Assembly: GCA_027186245.1 (NCBI GenBank)
Contig: CP114481.1
Coordinates: 36,115,501-36,179,500, forward strand
DNA: 64,000 nt
From: Coriaria nepalensis
Lineage: Eukaryota > Streptophyta > Magnoliopsida > Cucurbitales > Coriariaceae
Reading direction: 5' to 3'
Shown here piece after piece: positions 39,801 through 54,400 of this stretch (its first letter is position 1; each line of letters begins with the position of its first letter). The translations under genes were made by a program, and so were the position numbers. The notes beneath the pieces are model-generated. The model saw nothing but the letters and a program-made list of their open reading frames with translations, did not search any database and was not told the origin of the DNA.

Positions 39801-40537
39801 CCAAATGATCAATGCAAGGAAAGTGTGCATTCGTTTAACCTTAAAATCATTTCAATGAGTCATTTCAAATCAATAACTTATTTCAAAGCGAGTCGAACGA
39901 ATTCAATTTTTGCACAACAAACACAAGTTTTGTGCATAACTTGCAAATGATCAATGCAAGGAAAGTGTGCATTCGTTTAACCTTAAAATCATTTCAATGA
40001 GTCATTTTAAGTCAATAATTTATTTCAAAGCAAGTCGAACGAATTCAATTTTTGCACTACAAACACAAGTTTTGTGCATAACTTCCAAATAATCATTGCA
40101 AGGAAAGTGTGCATTCGTTTAACTTAAAATCATTTCAATGAGTCATTTCAAATCAATAACTTATTTCAAAGCAAGTCGAACGAATTCTATTTTTGCACTA
40201 CAAACAGAAGTTTTTTTGCATTACTTCCAAATGATCAGTGCAAGGAAAGTGTGCATTCGTTTAACCTTAAAATCATTTCAATGAGTCATTTCAAGTCAAT
40301 AACTTATTTCAAAGCAAGTCGAACGAATTCAATTTTTGCACTACAAACACAAGTTTTGTGCATAACTTGCAAATGATCAATGCAAGAAAAGTGTGCACTC
40401 GTTTAACCTCAAAATCATTTCAATGAGTCATTTCAAGGCAATAACTTATTTCAACGCAAGTCGAACGAATTCAATTTTTTCACTACAAACACAAGTTTTG
40501 TGCATAACTTGCAAATGATCATTGCAAGGAAAGTGTG
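36800..40537 (+). repeat. Second 13-mer HOR, 1,844-bp period, two copies
   Basis: AATTAATTTC lies at 36,897 and 38,741, and GAATTCCA at 37,913 and 39,757, both exactly 1,844 bp apart. Shared oddities include the one-base-longer run in AAGTTTTTTTGCATTAC (about 38,366 and 40,209) and TCAACGCAAG. The length equals that of the 13-mer at 6,740-9,920, but markers and class order differ, so it is an independent HOR. The block is 2.0 periods long. Confidence 0.9.
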
Positions 40538-41475
40538 CATTCGTTTAACTTAAAATCATTTCAATGAGTCATTTCAAATCAATAATTTATTTCAAAGCAA
40601 GTGAAACGAATTCAATTTTTGCACTACAAACACAAGTTTTGTCCATAACATGCAAGTGATGAATGCAAGGAAAGTGTGCATTCATTTAACCTTAAAATCA
40701 TTTCAATGTGTCCTTTCAAGTCGATATCTTATTTCAAAGCAAGTCGAACGAATTCTATTTTTGCACTACAAACACAAGTTTTGTGCATAACTTGCAAATG
40801 ATCAATGCAAGGAAAGTGTGCACTCGTTTAACCTTCAAATCATTTCAATGAGTCATTTCAAGTCAATAACTTATTTCAAAGCAAGTCGAACGAATTCAAT
40901 TTTTGTACTACAAACACAAGTTTTGTGCATAACTTCCAAACGATCATTGCAAGGAAAGTGTGTATTCGTTTAACCTTAAAATCATTTCAATGAGTCATTT
41001 CAAGTCAATAACTTATTTCAAAGCAAGTCGAACGAATTCTATTTTTTCACTACAAACAGATGTTTTTTGCATAACTTGCAAATGATCAATGCAAGGAAAG
41101 TGTGCACTCGTTTAACCTTCAAATCATTTCAATGAGTCATTTCAAGTCAATAACTTATTTCAAAGCAAGTCGAACGAATTCAATTTTTGTACTACAAACA
41201 CAAGTTTTGTGCATAACATGCAAGTGATGAATGCAAGGAAAGTGTGCATTCATTTAACCTTAAAATCATTTCAATGTGTCCTTTCAAGTCGATATCTTAT
41301 TTCAAAGCAAGTCGAACGAATTCTATTTTTGCACTACAAACACATGTTTTGTGCATAACTTGCAAATGATCAATAATAGGAAGTGTGCATTCGTTTAACC
41401 TTAAAATCATTTCAATATGTCATTTCAAGTCAATAACTTATTTCAAAGCAAGTCGAACGAATTCAATTTTTGCAG
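40537..41475 (+). repeat. Mixed stretch before the homogeneous domain
   Basis: About six to seven monomers, including GTGAAACG near 40,601, TTTTGTCCATAAC near 40,637, the ACATGCAAGTGATGAATGC plus GATATC dimer twice (about 40,650 and 41,220), and CTTCCAAACGATC. A damaged copy near 41,370-41,385 reads ATCAATAATAGGAAG in place of ATCAATACAAGGAAAG. No gene is seen. Confidence 0.75.
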
Positions 41476-44400
41476 TACAAACAGAAGTTTTGTGCATAAC
41501 TTGCAAATGATCAATGCAAGGAAAGTGTGCATTCGTTTAACTTAAAATCATTTCAATGAGTCATTTCAAGTCAATGACTTATTTCAAAGCAAGTTGAACG
41601 AATTCAATTTTTGCACTACAAACACAAGTTTTGTGCATAACTTGCAAATGATCAATGCAAGGAAAGTGTGCATTCGTTTAACTTAAAATCATTTCAATGA
41701 GTCATTTCAAGTCAATAAGTTATTTCTAAAAAAGTCAAACGAATTCAATTTTTGCACTACAAACACAAGTTTTGTGCATAACTTGCAAATGATCATTGCA
41801 AGGAAAGTGTGTATTTGTTTAACCTTAAAATCATTTCATTGAGTCATTTCAAGTCAATAACTTATTTCAAAGCAAGTCGAACGAATTCAATTTTTGCACT
41901 ACAAACACAAGTTTTGTGCATAACATGCAAGTGATGAATGCAAGGAAAGTGTGCATTCATTTAACCTTAAAATCATTTCAATGTGTCCTTTCAAGTCGTT
42001 ATCTTATTTCAAAGCAAGTCGAACGAATTCTATTTTTGCACTACAAACACAAGTTTTGTGCATAACTTGCAAATGATCAATACAAGGAAAGTGTGCATTC
42101 GTTTAACCTTAAAATCATTTCAATATGTCATTTCAAGTCAATAACTTATTTCAAAGCAAGTCGAAAGAATTCAATTTTTGCAGTACAAACACAAGTTTTG
42201 TGCATAACTTGCAAATGATCAATGCAAGGAAAGTGTGCACTCGTTTAACCTTCAAATCATTTCAATGAGTCATTTCAAGTCAATAACTTATTTCAAAGCA
42301 AGTCGAACGAATTCAATTTTTGTACTACAAACACAAGTTTTGTGCATAACTTCCAAACGATCATTGCAAGGAAAGTGTGCACTCGTTTAACCTTCAAATC
42401 ATTTCAATGAGTCATTTCAAGTCAATAACTTATTTCAAAGCAAGTCGAACGAATTCAATTTTTGTACTACAAACACAAGTTTTGTGCATAACTTCCAAAC
42501 GATCATTGCAAGGAAAGTGTGCATTCGTTTAACCTTAAAATCGTTTCAATGAGTCATTTCAAGTCAATAACTTATTTCAAAGCAAGTCGAACGAATTCTA
42601 TTTTTTCACTACAAACAGAAGTTTTTTGCATAACTTACAAATGATCAATGCAAGAAAAGTGTGCATTCGTTTAACCTCAAAATCATTTCAATGAGTCATT
42701 TCAAGTCAATAACTTATTTCAACGCAAGTCGAACGAATTCAATTTTTGCAGTACAAACAGAAGTTCTGTGCATAACTTGCAAATGATCAATGCAAGGAAA
42801 GTGTGCACTCGTTTAACCTTCAAATCATTTCAATGAGTCATTTCAAGTCAATAACTTATTTCAAAGCAAGTCGAACGAATTCAATTTTTGTACTACAAAC
42901 AGAAGTTTTGTGCATAACTTGCAAATGATCAATGCAAGGAAAGTGTGCATTCGTTTAACTTAAAATCATTTCAATGAGTCATTTCAAGTCAATGACTTAT
43001 TTCAAAGCAAGTTGAACGAATTCAATTTTTGCACTACAAACACAAGTTTTGTGCATAACTTGCAAATGATCAATGCAAGGAAAGTGTGCATTCGTTTAAC
43101 TTAAAATCATTTCAATGAGTCATTTCAAGTCAATAAGTTATTTCTAAAAAAGTCAAACGAATTCAATTTTTGCACTACAAACACAAGTTTTGTGCATAAC
43201 TTGCAAATGATCATTGCAAGGAAAGTGTGTATTTGTTTAACCTTAAAATCATTTCATTGAGTCATTTCAAGTCAATAACTTATTTCAAAGCAAGTCGAAC
43301 GAATTCAATTTTTGCACTACAAACACAAGTTTTGTGCATAACATGCAAGTGATGAATGCAAGGAAAGTGTGCATTCATTTAACCTTAAAATCATTTCAAT
43401 GTGTCCTTTCAAGTCGTTATCTTATTTCAAAGCAAGTCGAACGAATTCTATTTTTGCACTACAAACACAAGTTTTGTGCATAACTTGCAAATGATCAATA
43501 CAAGGAAAGTGTGCATTCGTTTAACCTTAAAATCATTTCAATATGTCATTTCAAGTCAATAACTTATTTCAAAGCAAGTCGAAAGAATTCAATTTTTGCA
43601 GTACAAACACAAGTTTTGTGCATAACTTGCAAATGATCAATGCAAGGAAAGTGTGCACTCGTTTAACCTTCAAATCATTTCAATGAGTCATTTCAAGTCA
43701 ATAACTTATTTCAAAGCAAGTCGAACGAATTCAATTTTTGTACTACAAACAAAAGTTTTGTTCATAACTTCCAAACGATCATTGCAAGGAAACTGTGCAC
43801 TCGTTTAACCTTCAAATCATTTCAATGAGTCATTTCAAGTCAATAACTTATTTCAAAGCAAGTCGAACGAATTCAATTTTTGTACTACAAACACAAGTTT
43901 TGTGCATAACTTCCAAACGATCATTGCAAGGAAAGTGTGCATTCGTTTAACCTTAAAATCATTTCAATGAGTCATTTCAAGTCAATAACTTATTTCAAAG
44001 CAAGTCGAACGAATTCTATTTTTTCACTACAAACAGAAGTTTTTTGCATAACTTGCAAATGATCAATGCAAGAAAAGTGTGCATTCGTTTAACCTCAAAA
44101 TCATTTCAATGAGTCATTTCAAGTCAATAACTTATTTCAACGCAAGTCGAACGAATTCAATTTTTGCAGTACAAACAGAAGTTTTGTGCATAACTTGCAA
44201 ATGATCAATGCAAGGAAAGTGTGCACTCGTTTAACCTTCAAATCATTTCAATGAGTCATTTCAAGTCAATAACTTATTTCAAAGCAAGTCGAACGAATTC
44301 AATTTTTGTACTACAAACAGAAGTTTTGTGCATAACTTGCAAATGATCAATGCAAGGAAAGTGTGCATTCGTTTAACTTAAAATCATTTCAATGAGTCAT

Positions 44401-45490
44401 TTCAAGTCAATGACTTATTTCAAAGCAAGTTGAACGAATTCAATTTTTGCACTACAAACACAAGTTTTGTGCATAACTTGCAAATGATCAATGCAAGGAA
44501 AGTGTGCATTCGTTTAACTTAAAATCATTTCAATGAGTCATTTCAAGTCAATAAGTTATTTCTAAAAAAGTCAAACGAATTCAATTTTTGCACTACAAAC
44601 ACAAGTTTTGTGCATAACTTGCAAATGATCATTGCAAGGAAAGTGTGTATTTGTTTAACCTTAAAATCATTTCATTGAGTCATTTCAAGTCTATGACTTA
44701 TTTCAAAGCAAGTCGAACGAATTCAATTTTTGCACTACAAACACAAGTTTTGTGCATAACATGCAAGTGATGAATGCAAGGAAAGTGTGCATTCATTTAA
44801 CCTTAAAATCATTTCAATGTGTCCTTTCAAGTCGTTATCTTATTTCAAAGCAAGTCGAACGAATTCTATTTTTGCACTACAAACACAAGTTTTGTGCATA
44901 ACTTGCAAATGATCAATACAAGGAAAGTGTGCATTCGTTTAACCTTAAAATCATTTCAATATGTCATTTCAAGTCAATAACTTATTTCAAAGCAAGTCGA
45001 AAGAATTCAATTTTTGCAGTACAAACACAAGTTTTGTGCATAACTTGCAAATGATCAATGCAAGGAAAGTGTGCACTCGTTTAACCTTCAAATCATTTCA
45101 ATGAGTCATTTCAAGTCAATAACTTATTTCAAAGCAAGTCGAACGAATTCAATTTTTGTACTACAAACACAAGTTTTGTGCATAACTTCCAAACGATCAT
45201 TGCAAGGAAAGTGTGCACTCGTTTAACCTTCAAATCATTTCAATGAGTCATTTCAAGTCAATAACTTATTTCAAAGCAAGTCGAACGAATTCAATTTTTG
45301 TACTACAAACACAAGTTTTGTGCATAACTTCCAAACGATCATTGCAAGGAAAGTGTGCATTCGTTTAACCTTAAAATCATTTCAATGAGTCATTTCAAGT
45401 CAATAACTTATTTCAAAGCAAGTCGAACGAATTCTATTTTTTCACTACAAACAGAAGTTTTTTGCATAACTTGCAAATGATCAATGCAAG
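41475..45490 (+). repeat. 10-mer HOR, 1,418-bp period, about 2.8 copies
   Basis: The TTTCTAAAAAAGTC monomer has its TATTTCTAAA word at 41,721, 43,139 and 44,557, each 1,418 bp apart (10 monomers minus 2 bases). The following monomers repeat in order: CATTGAGTC, ATGCAAGTGATGAATGC, GTCGTTATC, GTCGAAAGAATTC, two CACTCG/CTTCCAAACGATC monomers, a TTTTTTCAC monomer and a TCAACGCAAG monomer. The match ends near 45,490, where the third unit joins an ATATGTC monomer instead of the expected CCTCAAAATC/TCAACGCAAG one. The array overlaps, and appears to give rise to, the 18-mer array. Confidence 0.9.
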
Positions 45491-48400
45491 GAAAGTGTGC
45501 ATTCGTTTAACCTTAAAATCATTTCAATATGTCATTTCAAGTCAATAACTTATTTCAAAGCAAGTCGAAAGAATTCAATTTTTGCAGTACAAACACAAGT
45601 TTTGTGCATAACTTGCAAATGATCAATGCAAGGAAAGTGTGCACTCGTTTAACCTTCAAATCATTTCAATGAGTCATTTCAAGTCAATAACTTATTTCAA
45701 AGCAAGTCGAACGAATTCAATTTTTGTACTACAAACACAAGTTTTGTGCATAACTTCCAAACGATCATTGCAAGGAAAGTGTGCACTCGTTTAACCTTCA
45801 AATCATTTCAATGAGTCATTTCAAGTCAATAACTTATTTCAAAGCAAGTCGAACGAATTCAATTTTTGTACTACAAACACAAGTTTTGTGCATAACTTCC
45901 AAACGATCATTGCAAGGAAAGTGTGTATTCGTTTAACCTTAAAATCATTTCAATGAGTCATTTCAAGTCAATAACTTATTTCAAAGCAAGTCGAACGAAT
46001 TCTATTTTTTCACTACAAACAGATGTTTTTTGCATAACTTGCAAATGATCATTGCAAGGAAAGTGTGCACTCGTTTAACCTTGAAATCATTTCAATGAGT
46101 CATTTCAAGTCAATAACTTGTTTCAAAGCAAGTCGAACGAATTCTATTTTTTCACTACAAACAGAAGTTTTTTGCATAACTTGCAAATGATCAATGCAAG
46201 GAAAGTGTGCATTCGTTTAACTTAAAATCATTTCAATGAGTCATTTCAAGTCAATGACTTATTTCAAAGCAAGTTGAACGAATTCTATTTTTTCACTACA
46301 AACACAAGTTTTGTGCATAACTTGCAAATGATCAATGCAGGGAAAGTGTGCATTCGTTTAACTTAAAATCATTTCAATGAGTCATTTCAAGTCAATAAGT
46401 TATTTCTAAAAAAGTCAAACGAATTCAATTTTTGCACTACAAACACACGTTTTGTGCATAACTTGCAAATGATCATTGCAAGGAAAGTGTGTATTCGTTT
46501 AACCTTAAAATCATTTCATTGAGTCATTTCAAGTCAATAACTTATTTCAAAGCAAGTCGAACGAATTCAATTTTTGCACTACAAACACAAGTTTTGTGCA
46601 TAACATGCAAGTGATGAATGCAAGGAAAGTGTGCATTCATTTAACCTTAAAATCATTTCAATGTGTCCTTTCAAGTCGATATCTTATTTCAAAGCAAGTC
46701 GAACGAATTCTATTTTTGCACTACAAACACAAGTTTTGTGCATAACTTGCAAATGATCAATACAAGTAAAGTGTGCATTCGTTTAACTTTAAAATCATTT
46801 CAATATGTCATTTCAAGTCAATAACTTATTTCAAAGCAAGTCGAAAGAATTCAATTTTTGCAGTACAAACAGAAGTTTTGTGCATAACTTGCAAATGATC
46901 AATGCAAGGAAAGTGTGCATTCGTTTAACTTAAAATCATTTCAATGAGTCATTTCAAGTCAATGACTTATTTCAAAGCAAGTTGAACGAATTCAATTTTC
47001 GCACTACAAACACAAGTTTTGTGCATAACTTGCAAATGATCAATGCAAGGAAAGTGTGCATTCGTTTAACTTAAAATCATTTCAATGAGTCATTTCAAGT
47101 CAATAAGTTATTTCTAAAAAAGTCAAACGAATTCAATTTTTGCACTACAAACACAAGTTTTGTGCATAACTTGCAAATGATCATTGCAAGGAAAGTGTGT
47201 ATTTGTTTAACCTTAAAATCATTTCATTGAGTCATTTCAAGTCTATGACTTATTTCAAAGCAAGTCGAACGAATTCAATTTTTGCACTACAAACACAAGT
47301 TTTGTGCATAACATGCAAGTGATGAATGCAAGGAAAGTGTGCATTCATTTAACCTTAAAATCATTTCAATGTGTCCTTTCAAGTCGTTATCTTATTTCAA
47401 AGCAAGTCGAACGAATTCTATTTTTGCACTACAAACACAAGTTTTGTGCATAACTTGCAAATGATCAATACAAGGAAAGTGTGCATTCGTTTAACCTTAA
47501 AATCATTTCAATATGTCATTTCAAGTCAATAACTTATTTCAAAGCAAGTCGAAAGAATTCAATTTTTGCAGTACAAACACAAGTTTTGTGCATAACTTGC
47601 AAATGATCAATGCAAGGAAAGTGTGCACTCGTTTAACCTTCAAATCATTTCAATGAGTCATTTCAAGTCAATAACTTATTTCAAAGCAAGTCGAACGAAT
47701 TCAATTTTTGTACTACAAACACAAGTTTTGTGCATAACTTCCAAACGATCATTGCAAGGAAAGTGTGCACTCGTTTAACCTTCAAATCATTTCAATGAGT
47801 CATTTCAAGTCAATAACTTATTTCAAAGCAAGTCGAACGAATTCAATTTTTGTACTACAAACACAAGTTTTGTGCATAACTTCCAAACGATCATTGCAAG
47901 GAAAGTGTACATTCGTTTAACCTTAAAATCATTTCAATGAGTCATTTCAAGTCAATAACTTATTTCAAAGCAAGTCGAACGAATTCTATTTTTTCACTAC
48001 AAACAGAAGTTTTTTGCATAACTTGCAAATGATCAATGCAAGGAAAGTGTGCATTCGTTTAACCTTAAAATCATTTCAATATGTCATTTCAAGTCAATAA
48101 CTTATTTCAAAGCAAGTCGAAAGAATTCAATTTTTGCAGTACAAACACAAGTTTTGTGCATAACTTGCAAATGATCAATGCAAGGAAAGTGTGCACTCGT
48201 TTAACCTTCAAATCATTTCAATGAGTCATTTCAAGTCAATAACTTATTTCAAAGCAAGTCGAACGAATTCAATTTTTGTACTACAAACACAAGTTTTGTG
48301 CATAACTTCCAAACGATCATTGCAAGGAAAGTGTGCACTCGTTTAACCTTCAAATCATTTCAATGAGTCATTTCAAGTCAATAACTTATTTCAAAGCAAG

Positions 48401-51400
48401 TCGAACGAATTCAATTTTTGTACTACAAACACAAGTTTTGTGCATAACTTCCAAACGATCATTGCAAGGAAAGTGTGTATTCGTTTAACCTTAAAATCAT
48501 TTCAATGAGTCATTTCAAGTCAATAACTTATTTCAAAGCAAGTCGAACGAATTCTATTTTTTCACTACAAACAGATGTTTTTTGCATAACTTGCAAATGA
48601 TCATTGCAAGGAAAGTGTGCACTCGTTTAACCTTGAAATCATTTCAATGAGTCATTTCAAGTCAATAACTTGTTTCAAAGCAAGTCGAACGAATTCTATT
48701 TTTTCACTACAAACAGAAGTTTTTTGCATAACTTGCAAATGATCAATGCAAGGAAAGTGTGCATTCGTTTAACTTAAAATCATTTCAATGAGTCATTTCA
48801 AGTCAATGACTTATTTCAAAGCAAGTTGAACGAATTCTATTTTTTCACTACAAACACAAGTTTTGTGCATAACTTGCAAATGATCAATGCAGGGAAAGTG
48901 TGCATTCGTTTAACTTAAAATCATTTCAATGAGTCATTTCAAGTCAATAAGTTATTTCTAAAAAAGTCAAACGAATTCAATTTTTGCACTACAAACACAC
49001 GTTTTGTGCATAACTTGCAAATGATCATTGCAAGGAAAGTGTGTATTCGTTTAACCTTAAAATCATTTCATTGAGTCATTTCAAGTCAATAACTTATTTC
49101 AAAGCAAGTCGAACGAATTCAATTTTTGCACTACAAACACAAGTTTTGTGCATAACATGCAAGTGATGAATGCAAGGAAAGTGTGCATTCATTTAACCTT
49201 AAAATCATTTCAATGTGTCCTTTCAAGTCGATATCTTATTTCAAAGCAAGTCGAACGAATTCTATTTTTGCACTACAAACACAAGTTTTGTGCATAACTT
49301 GCAAATGATCAATACAAGTAAAGTGTGCATTCGTTTAACTTTAAAATCATTTCAATATGTCATTTCAAGTCAATAACTTATTTCAAAGCAAGTCGAAAGA
49401 ATTCAATTTTTGCAGTACAAACAGAAGTTTTGTGCATAACTTGCAAATGATCAATGCAAGGAAAGTGTGCATTCGTTTAACTTAAAATCATTTCAATGAG
49501 TTATTTCAAGTCAATGACTTATTTCAAAGCAAGTTGAACGAATTCAATTTTCGCACTACAAACACAAGTTTTGTGCATAACTTGCAAATGATCAATGCAA
49601 GGAAAGTGTGCATTCGTTTAACTTAAAATCATTTCAATGAGTCATTTCAAGTCAATAAGTTATTTCTAAAAAAGTCAAACGAATTCAATTTTTGCACTAC
49701 AAACACAAGTTTTGTGCATAACTTGCAAATGATCATTGCAAGGAAAGTGTGTATTTGTTTAACCTTAAAATCATTTCATTGAGTCATTTCAAGTCTATGA
49801 CTTATTTCAAAGCAAGTCGAACGAATTCAATTTTTGCACTACAAACACAAGTTTTGTGCATAACATGCAAGTGATGAATGCAAGGAAAGTGTGCATTCAT
49901 TTAACCTTAAAATCATTTCAATGTGTCCTTTCAAGTCGTTATCTTATTTCAAAGCAAGTCGAACGAATTCTATTTTTGCACTACAAACACAAGTTTTGTG
50001 CATAACTTGCAAATGATCAATACAAGGAAAGTGTGCATTCGTTTAACCTTAAAATCATTTCAATATGTCATTTCAAGTCAATAACTTATTTCAAAGCAAG
50101 TCGAAAGAATTCAATTTTTGCAGTACAAACACAAGTTTTGTGCATAACTTGCAAATGATCAATGCAAGGAAAGTGTGCACTCGTTTAACCTTCAAATCAT
50201 TTCAATGAGTCATTTCAAGTCAATAACTTATTTCAAAGCAAGTCGAACGAATTCAATTTTTGTACTACAAACACAAGTTTTGTGCATAACTTCCAAACGA
50301 TCATTGCAAGGAAAGTGTGCACTCGTTTAACCTTCAAATCATTTCAATGAGTCATTTCAAGTCAATAACTTATTTCAAAGCAAGTCGAACGAATTCAATT
50401 TTTGTACTACAAACACAAGTTTTGTGCATAACTTCCAAACGATCATTGCAAGGAAAGTGTGCATTCGTTTAACCTTAAAATCATTTCAATGAGTCATTTC
50501 AAGTCAATAACTTATTTCAAAGCAAGTCGAACGAATTCTATTTTTTCACTACAAACAGAAGTTTTTTGCATAACTTGCAAATGATCAATGCAAGGAAAGT
50601 GTGCATTCGTTTAACCTTAAAATCATTTCAATATGTCATTTCAAGTCAATAACTTATTTCAAAGCAAGTCGAAAGAATTCAATTTTTGCAGTACAAACAC
50701 AAGTTTTGTGCATAACTTGCAAATGATCAATGCAAGGAAAGTGTGCACTCGTTTAACCTTCAAATCATTTCAATGAGTCATTTCAAGTCAATAACTTATT
50801 TCAAAGCAAGTCGAACGAATTCAATTTTTGTACTACAAACACAAGTTTTGTGCATAACTTCCAAACGATCATTGCAAGGAAAGTGTGCACTCGTTTAACC
50901 TTCAAATCATTTCAATGAGTCATTTCAAGTCAATAACTTATTTCAAAGCAAGTCGAACGAATTCAATTTTTGTACTACAAACACAAGTTTTGTGCATAAC
51001 TTCCAAACGATCATTGCAAGGAAAGTGTGTATTCGTTTAACCTTAAAATCATTTCAATGAGTCATTTCAAGTCAATAACTTATTTCAAAGCAAGTCGAAC
51101 GAATTCTATTTTTTCACTACAAACAGATGTTTTTTGCATAACTTGCAAATGATCATTGCAAGGAAAGTGTGCACTCGTTTAACCTTGAAATCATTTCAAT
51201 GAGTCATTTCAAGTCAATAACTTGTTTCAAAGCAAGTCGAACGAATTCTATTTTTTCACTACAAACAGAAGTTTTTTGCATAACTTGCAAATGATCAATG
51301 CAAGGAAAGTGTGCATTCGTTTAACTTAAAATCATTTCAATGAGTCATTTCAAGTCAATGACTTATTTCAAAGCAAGTTGAACGAATTCTATTTTTTCAC

Positions 51401-54400
51401 TACAAACACAAGTTTTGTGCATAACTTGCAAATGATCAATGCAGGGAAAGTGTGCATTCGTTTAACTTAAAATCATTTCAATGAGTCATTTCAAGTCAAT
51501 AAGTTATTTCTAAAAAAGTCAAACGAATTCAATTTTTGCACTACAAACACACGTTTTGTGCATAACTTGCAAATGATCATTGCAAGGAAAGTGTGTATTC
51601 GTTTAACCTTAAAATCATTTCATTGAGTCATTTCAAGTCAATAACTTATTTCAAAGCAAGTCGAACGAATTCAATTTTTGCACTACAAACACAAGTTTTG
51701 TGCATAACATGCAAGTGATGAATGCAAGGAAAGTGTGCATTCATTTAACCTTAAAATCATTTCAATGTGTCCTTTCAAGTCGATATCTTATTTCAAAGCA
51801 AGTCGAACGAATTCTATTTTTGCACTACAAACACAAGTTTTGTGCATAACTTGCAAATGATCAATACAAGTAAAGTGTGCATTCGTTTAACTTTAAAATC
51901 ATTTCAATATGTCATTTCAAGTCAATAACTTATTTCAAAGCAAGTCGAAAGAATTCAATTTTTGCAGTACAAACAGAAGTTTTGTGCATAACTTGCAAAT
52001 GATCAATGCAAGGAAAGTGTGCATTCGTTTAACTTAAAATCATTTCAATGAGTCATTTCAAGTCAATGACTTATTTCAAAGCAAGTTGAACGAATTCAAT
52101 TTTCGCACTACAAACACAAGTTTTGTGCATAACTTGCAAATGATCAATGCAAGGAAAGTGTGCATTCGTTTAACTTAAAATCATTTCAATGAGTCATTTC
52201 AAGTCAATAAGTTATTTCTAAAAAAGTCAAACGAATTCAATTTTTGCACTACAAACACAAGTTTTGTGCATAACTTGCAAATGATCATTGCAAGGAAAGT
52301 GTGTATTTGTTTAACCTTAAAATCATTTCATTGAGTCATTTCAAGTCTATGACTTATTTCAAAGCAAGTCGAACGAATTCAATTTTTGCACTACAAACAC
52401 AAGTTTTGTGCATAACATGCAAGTGATGAATGCAAGGAAAGTGTGCATTCATTTAACCTTAAAATCATTTCAATGTGTCCTTTCAAGTCGTTATCTTATT
52501 TCAAAGCAAGTCGAACGAATTCTACTTTTGCACTACAAACACAAGTTTTGTGCATAACTTGCAAATGATCAATACAAGGAAAGTGTGCATTCGTTTAACC
52601 TTAAAATCATTTCAATATGTCATTTCAAGTCAATAACTTATTTCAAAGCAAGTCGAAAGAATTCAATTTTTGCAGTACAAACACAAGTTTTGTGCATAAC
52701 TTGCAAATGATCAATGCAAGGAAAGTGTGCACTCGTTTAACCTTCAAATCATTTCAATGAGTCATTTCAAGTCAATAACTTATTTCAAAGCAAGTCGAAC
52801 GAATTCAATTTTTGTACTACAAACACAAGTTTTGTGCATAACTTCCAAACGATCATTGCAAGGAAAGTGTGCACTCGTTTAACCTTCAAATCATTTCAAT
52901 GAGTCATTTCAAGTCAATAACTTATTTCAAAGCAAGTCGAACGAATTCAATTTTTGTACTACAAACACAAGTTTTGTGCATAACTTCCAAACGATCATTG
53001 CAAGGAAAGTGTACATTCGTTTAACCTTAAAATCATTTCAATGAGTCATTTCAAGTCAATAACTTATTTCAAAGCAAGTCGAACGAATTCTATTTTTTCA
53101 CTACAAACAGAAGTTTTTTGCATAACTTGCAAATGATCAATGCAAGGAAAGTGTGCATTCGTTTAACCTTAAAATCATTTCAATATGTCATTTCAAGTCA
53201 ATAACTTATTTCAAAGCAAGTCGAAAGAATTCAATTTTTGCAGTACAAACACAAGTTTTGTGCATAACTTGCAAATGATCAATGCAAGGAAAGTGTGCAC
53301 TCGTTTAACCTTCAAATCATTTCAATGAGTCATTTCAAGTCAATAACTTATTTCAAAGCAAGTCGAACGAATTCAATTTTTGTACTACAAACACAAGTTT
53401 TGTGCATAACTTCCAAACGATCATTGCAAGGAAAGTGTGCACTCGTTTAACCTTCAAATCATTTCAATGAGTCATTTCAAGTCAATAACTTATTTCAAAG
53501 CAAGTCGAACGAATTCAATTTTTGTACTACAAACACAAGTTTTGTGCATAACTTCCAAACGATCATTGCAAGGAAAGTGTGTATTCGTTTAACCTTAAAA
53601 TCATTTCAATGAGTCATTTCAAGTCAATAACTTATTTCAAAGCAAGTCGAACGAATTCTATTTTTTCACTACAAACAGATGTTTTTTGCATAACTTGCAA
53701 ATGATCATTGCAAGGAAAGTGTGCACTCGTTTAACCTTGAAATCATTTCAATGAGTCATTTCAAGTCAATAACTTGTTTCAAAGCAAGTCGAACGAATTC
53801 TATTTTTTCACTACAAACAGAAGTTTTTTGCATAACTTGCAAATGATCAATGCAAGGAAAGTGTGCATTCGTTTAACTTAAAATCATTTCAATGAGTCAT
53901 TTCAAGTCAATGACTTATTTCAAAGCAAGTTGAACGAATTCTATTTTTTCACTACAAACACAAGTTTTGTGCATAACTTGCAAATGATCAATGCAGGGAA
54001 AGTGTGCATTCGTTTAACTTAAAATCATTTCAATGAGTCATTTCAAGTCAATAAGTTATTTCTAAAAAAGTCAAACGAATTCAATTTTTGCACTACAAAC
54101 ACACGTTTTGTGCATAACTTGCAAATGATCATTGCAAGGAAAGTGTGTATTCGTTTAACCTTAAAATCATTTCATTGAGTCATTTCAAGTCAATAACTTA
54201 TTTCAAAGCAAGTCGAACGAATTCAATTTTTGCACTACAAACACAAGTTTTGTGCATAACATGCAAGTGATGAATGCAAGGAAAGTGTGCATTCATTTAA
54301 CCTTAAAATCATTTCAATGTGTCCTTTCAAGTCGATATCTTATTTCAAAGCAAGTCGAACGAATTCTATTTTTGCACTACAAACACAAGTTTTGTGCATA

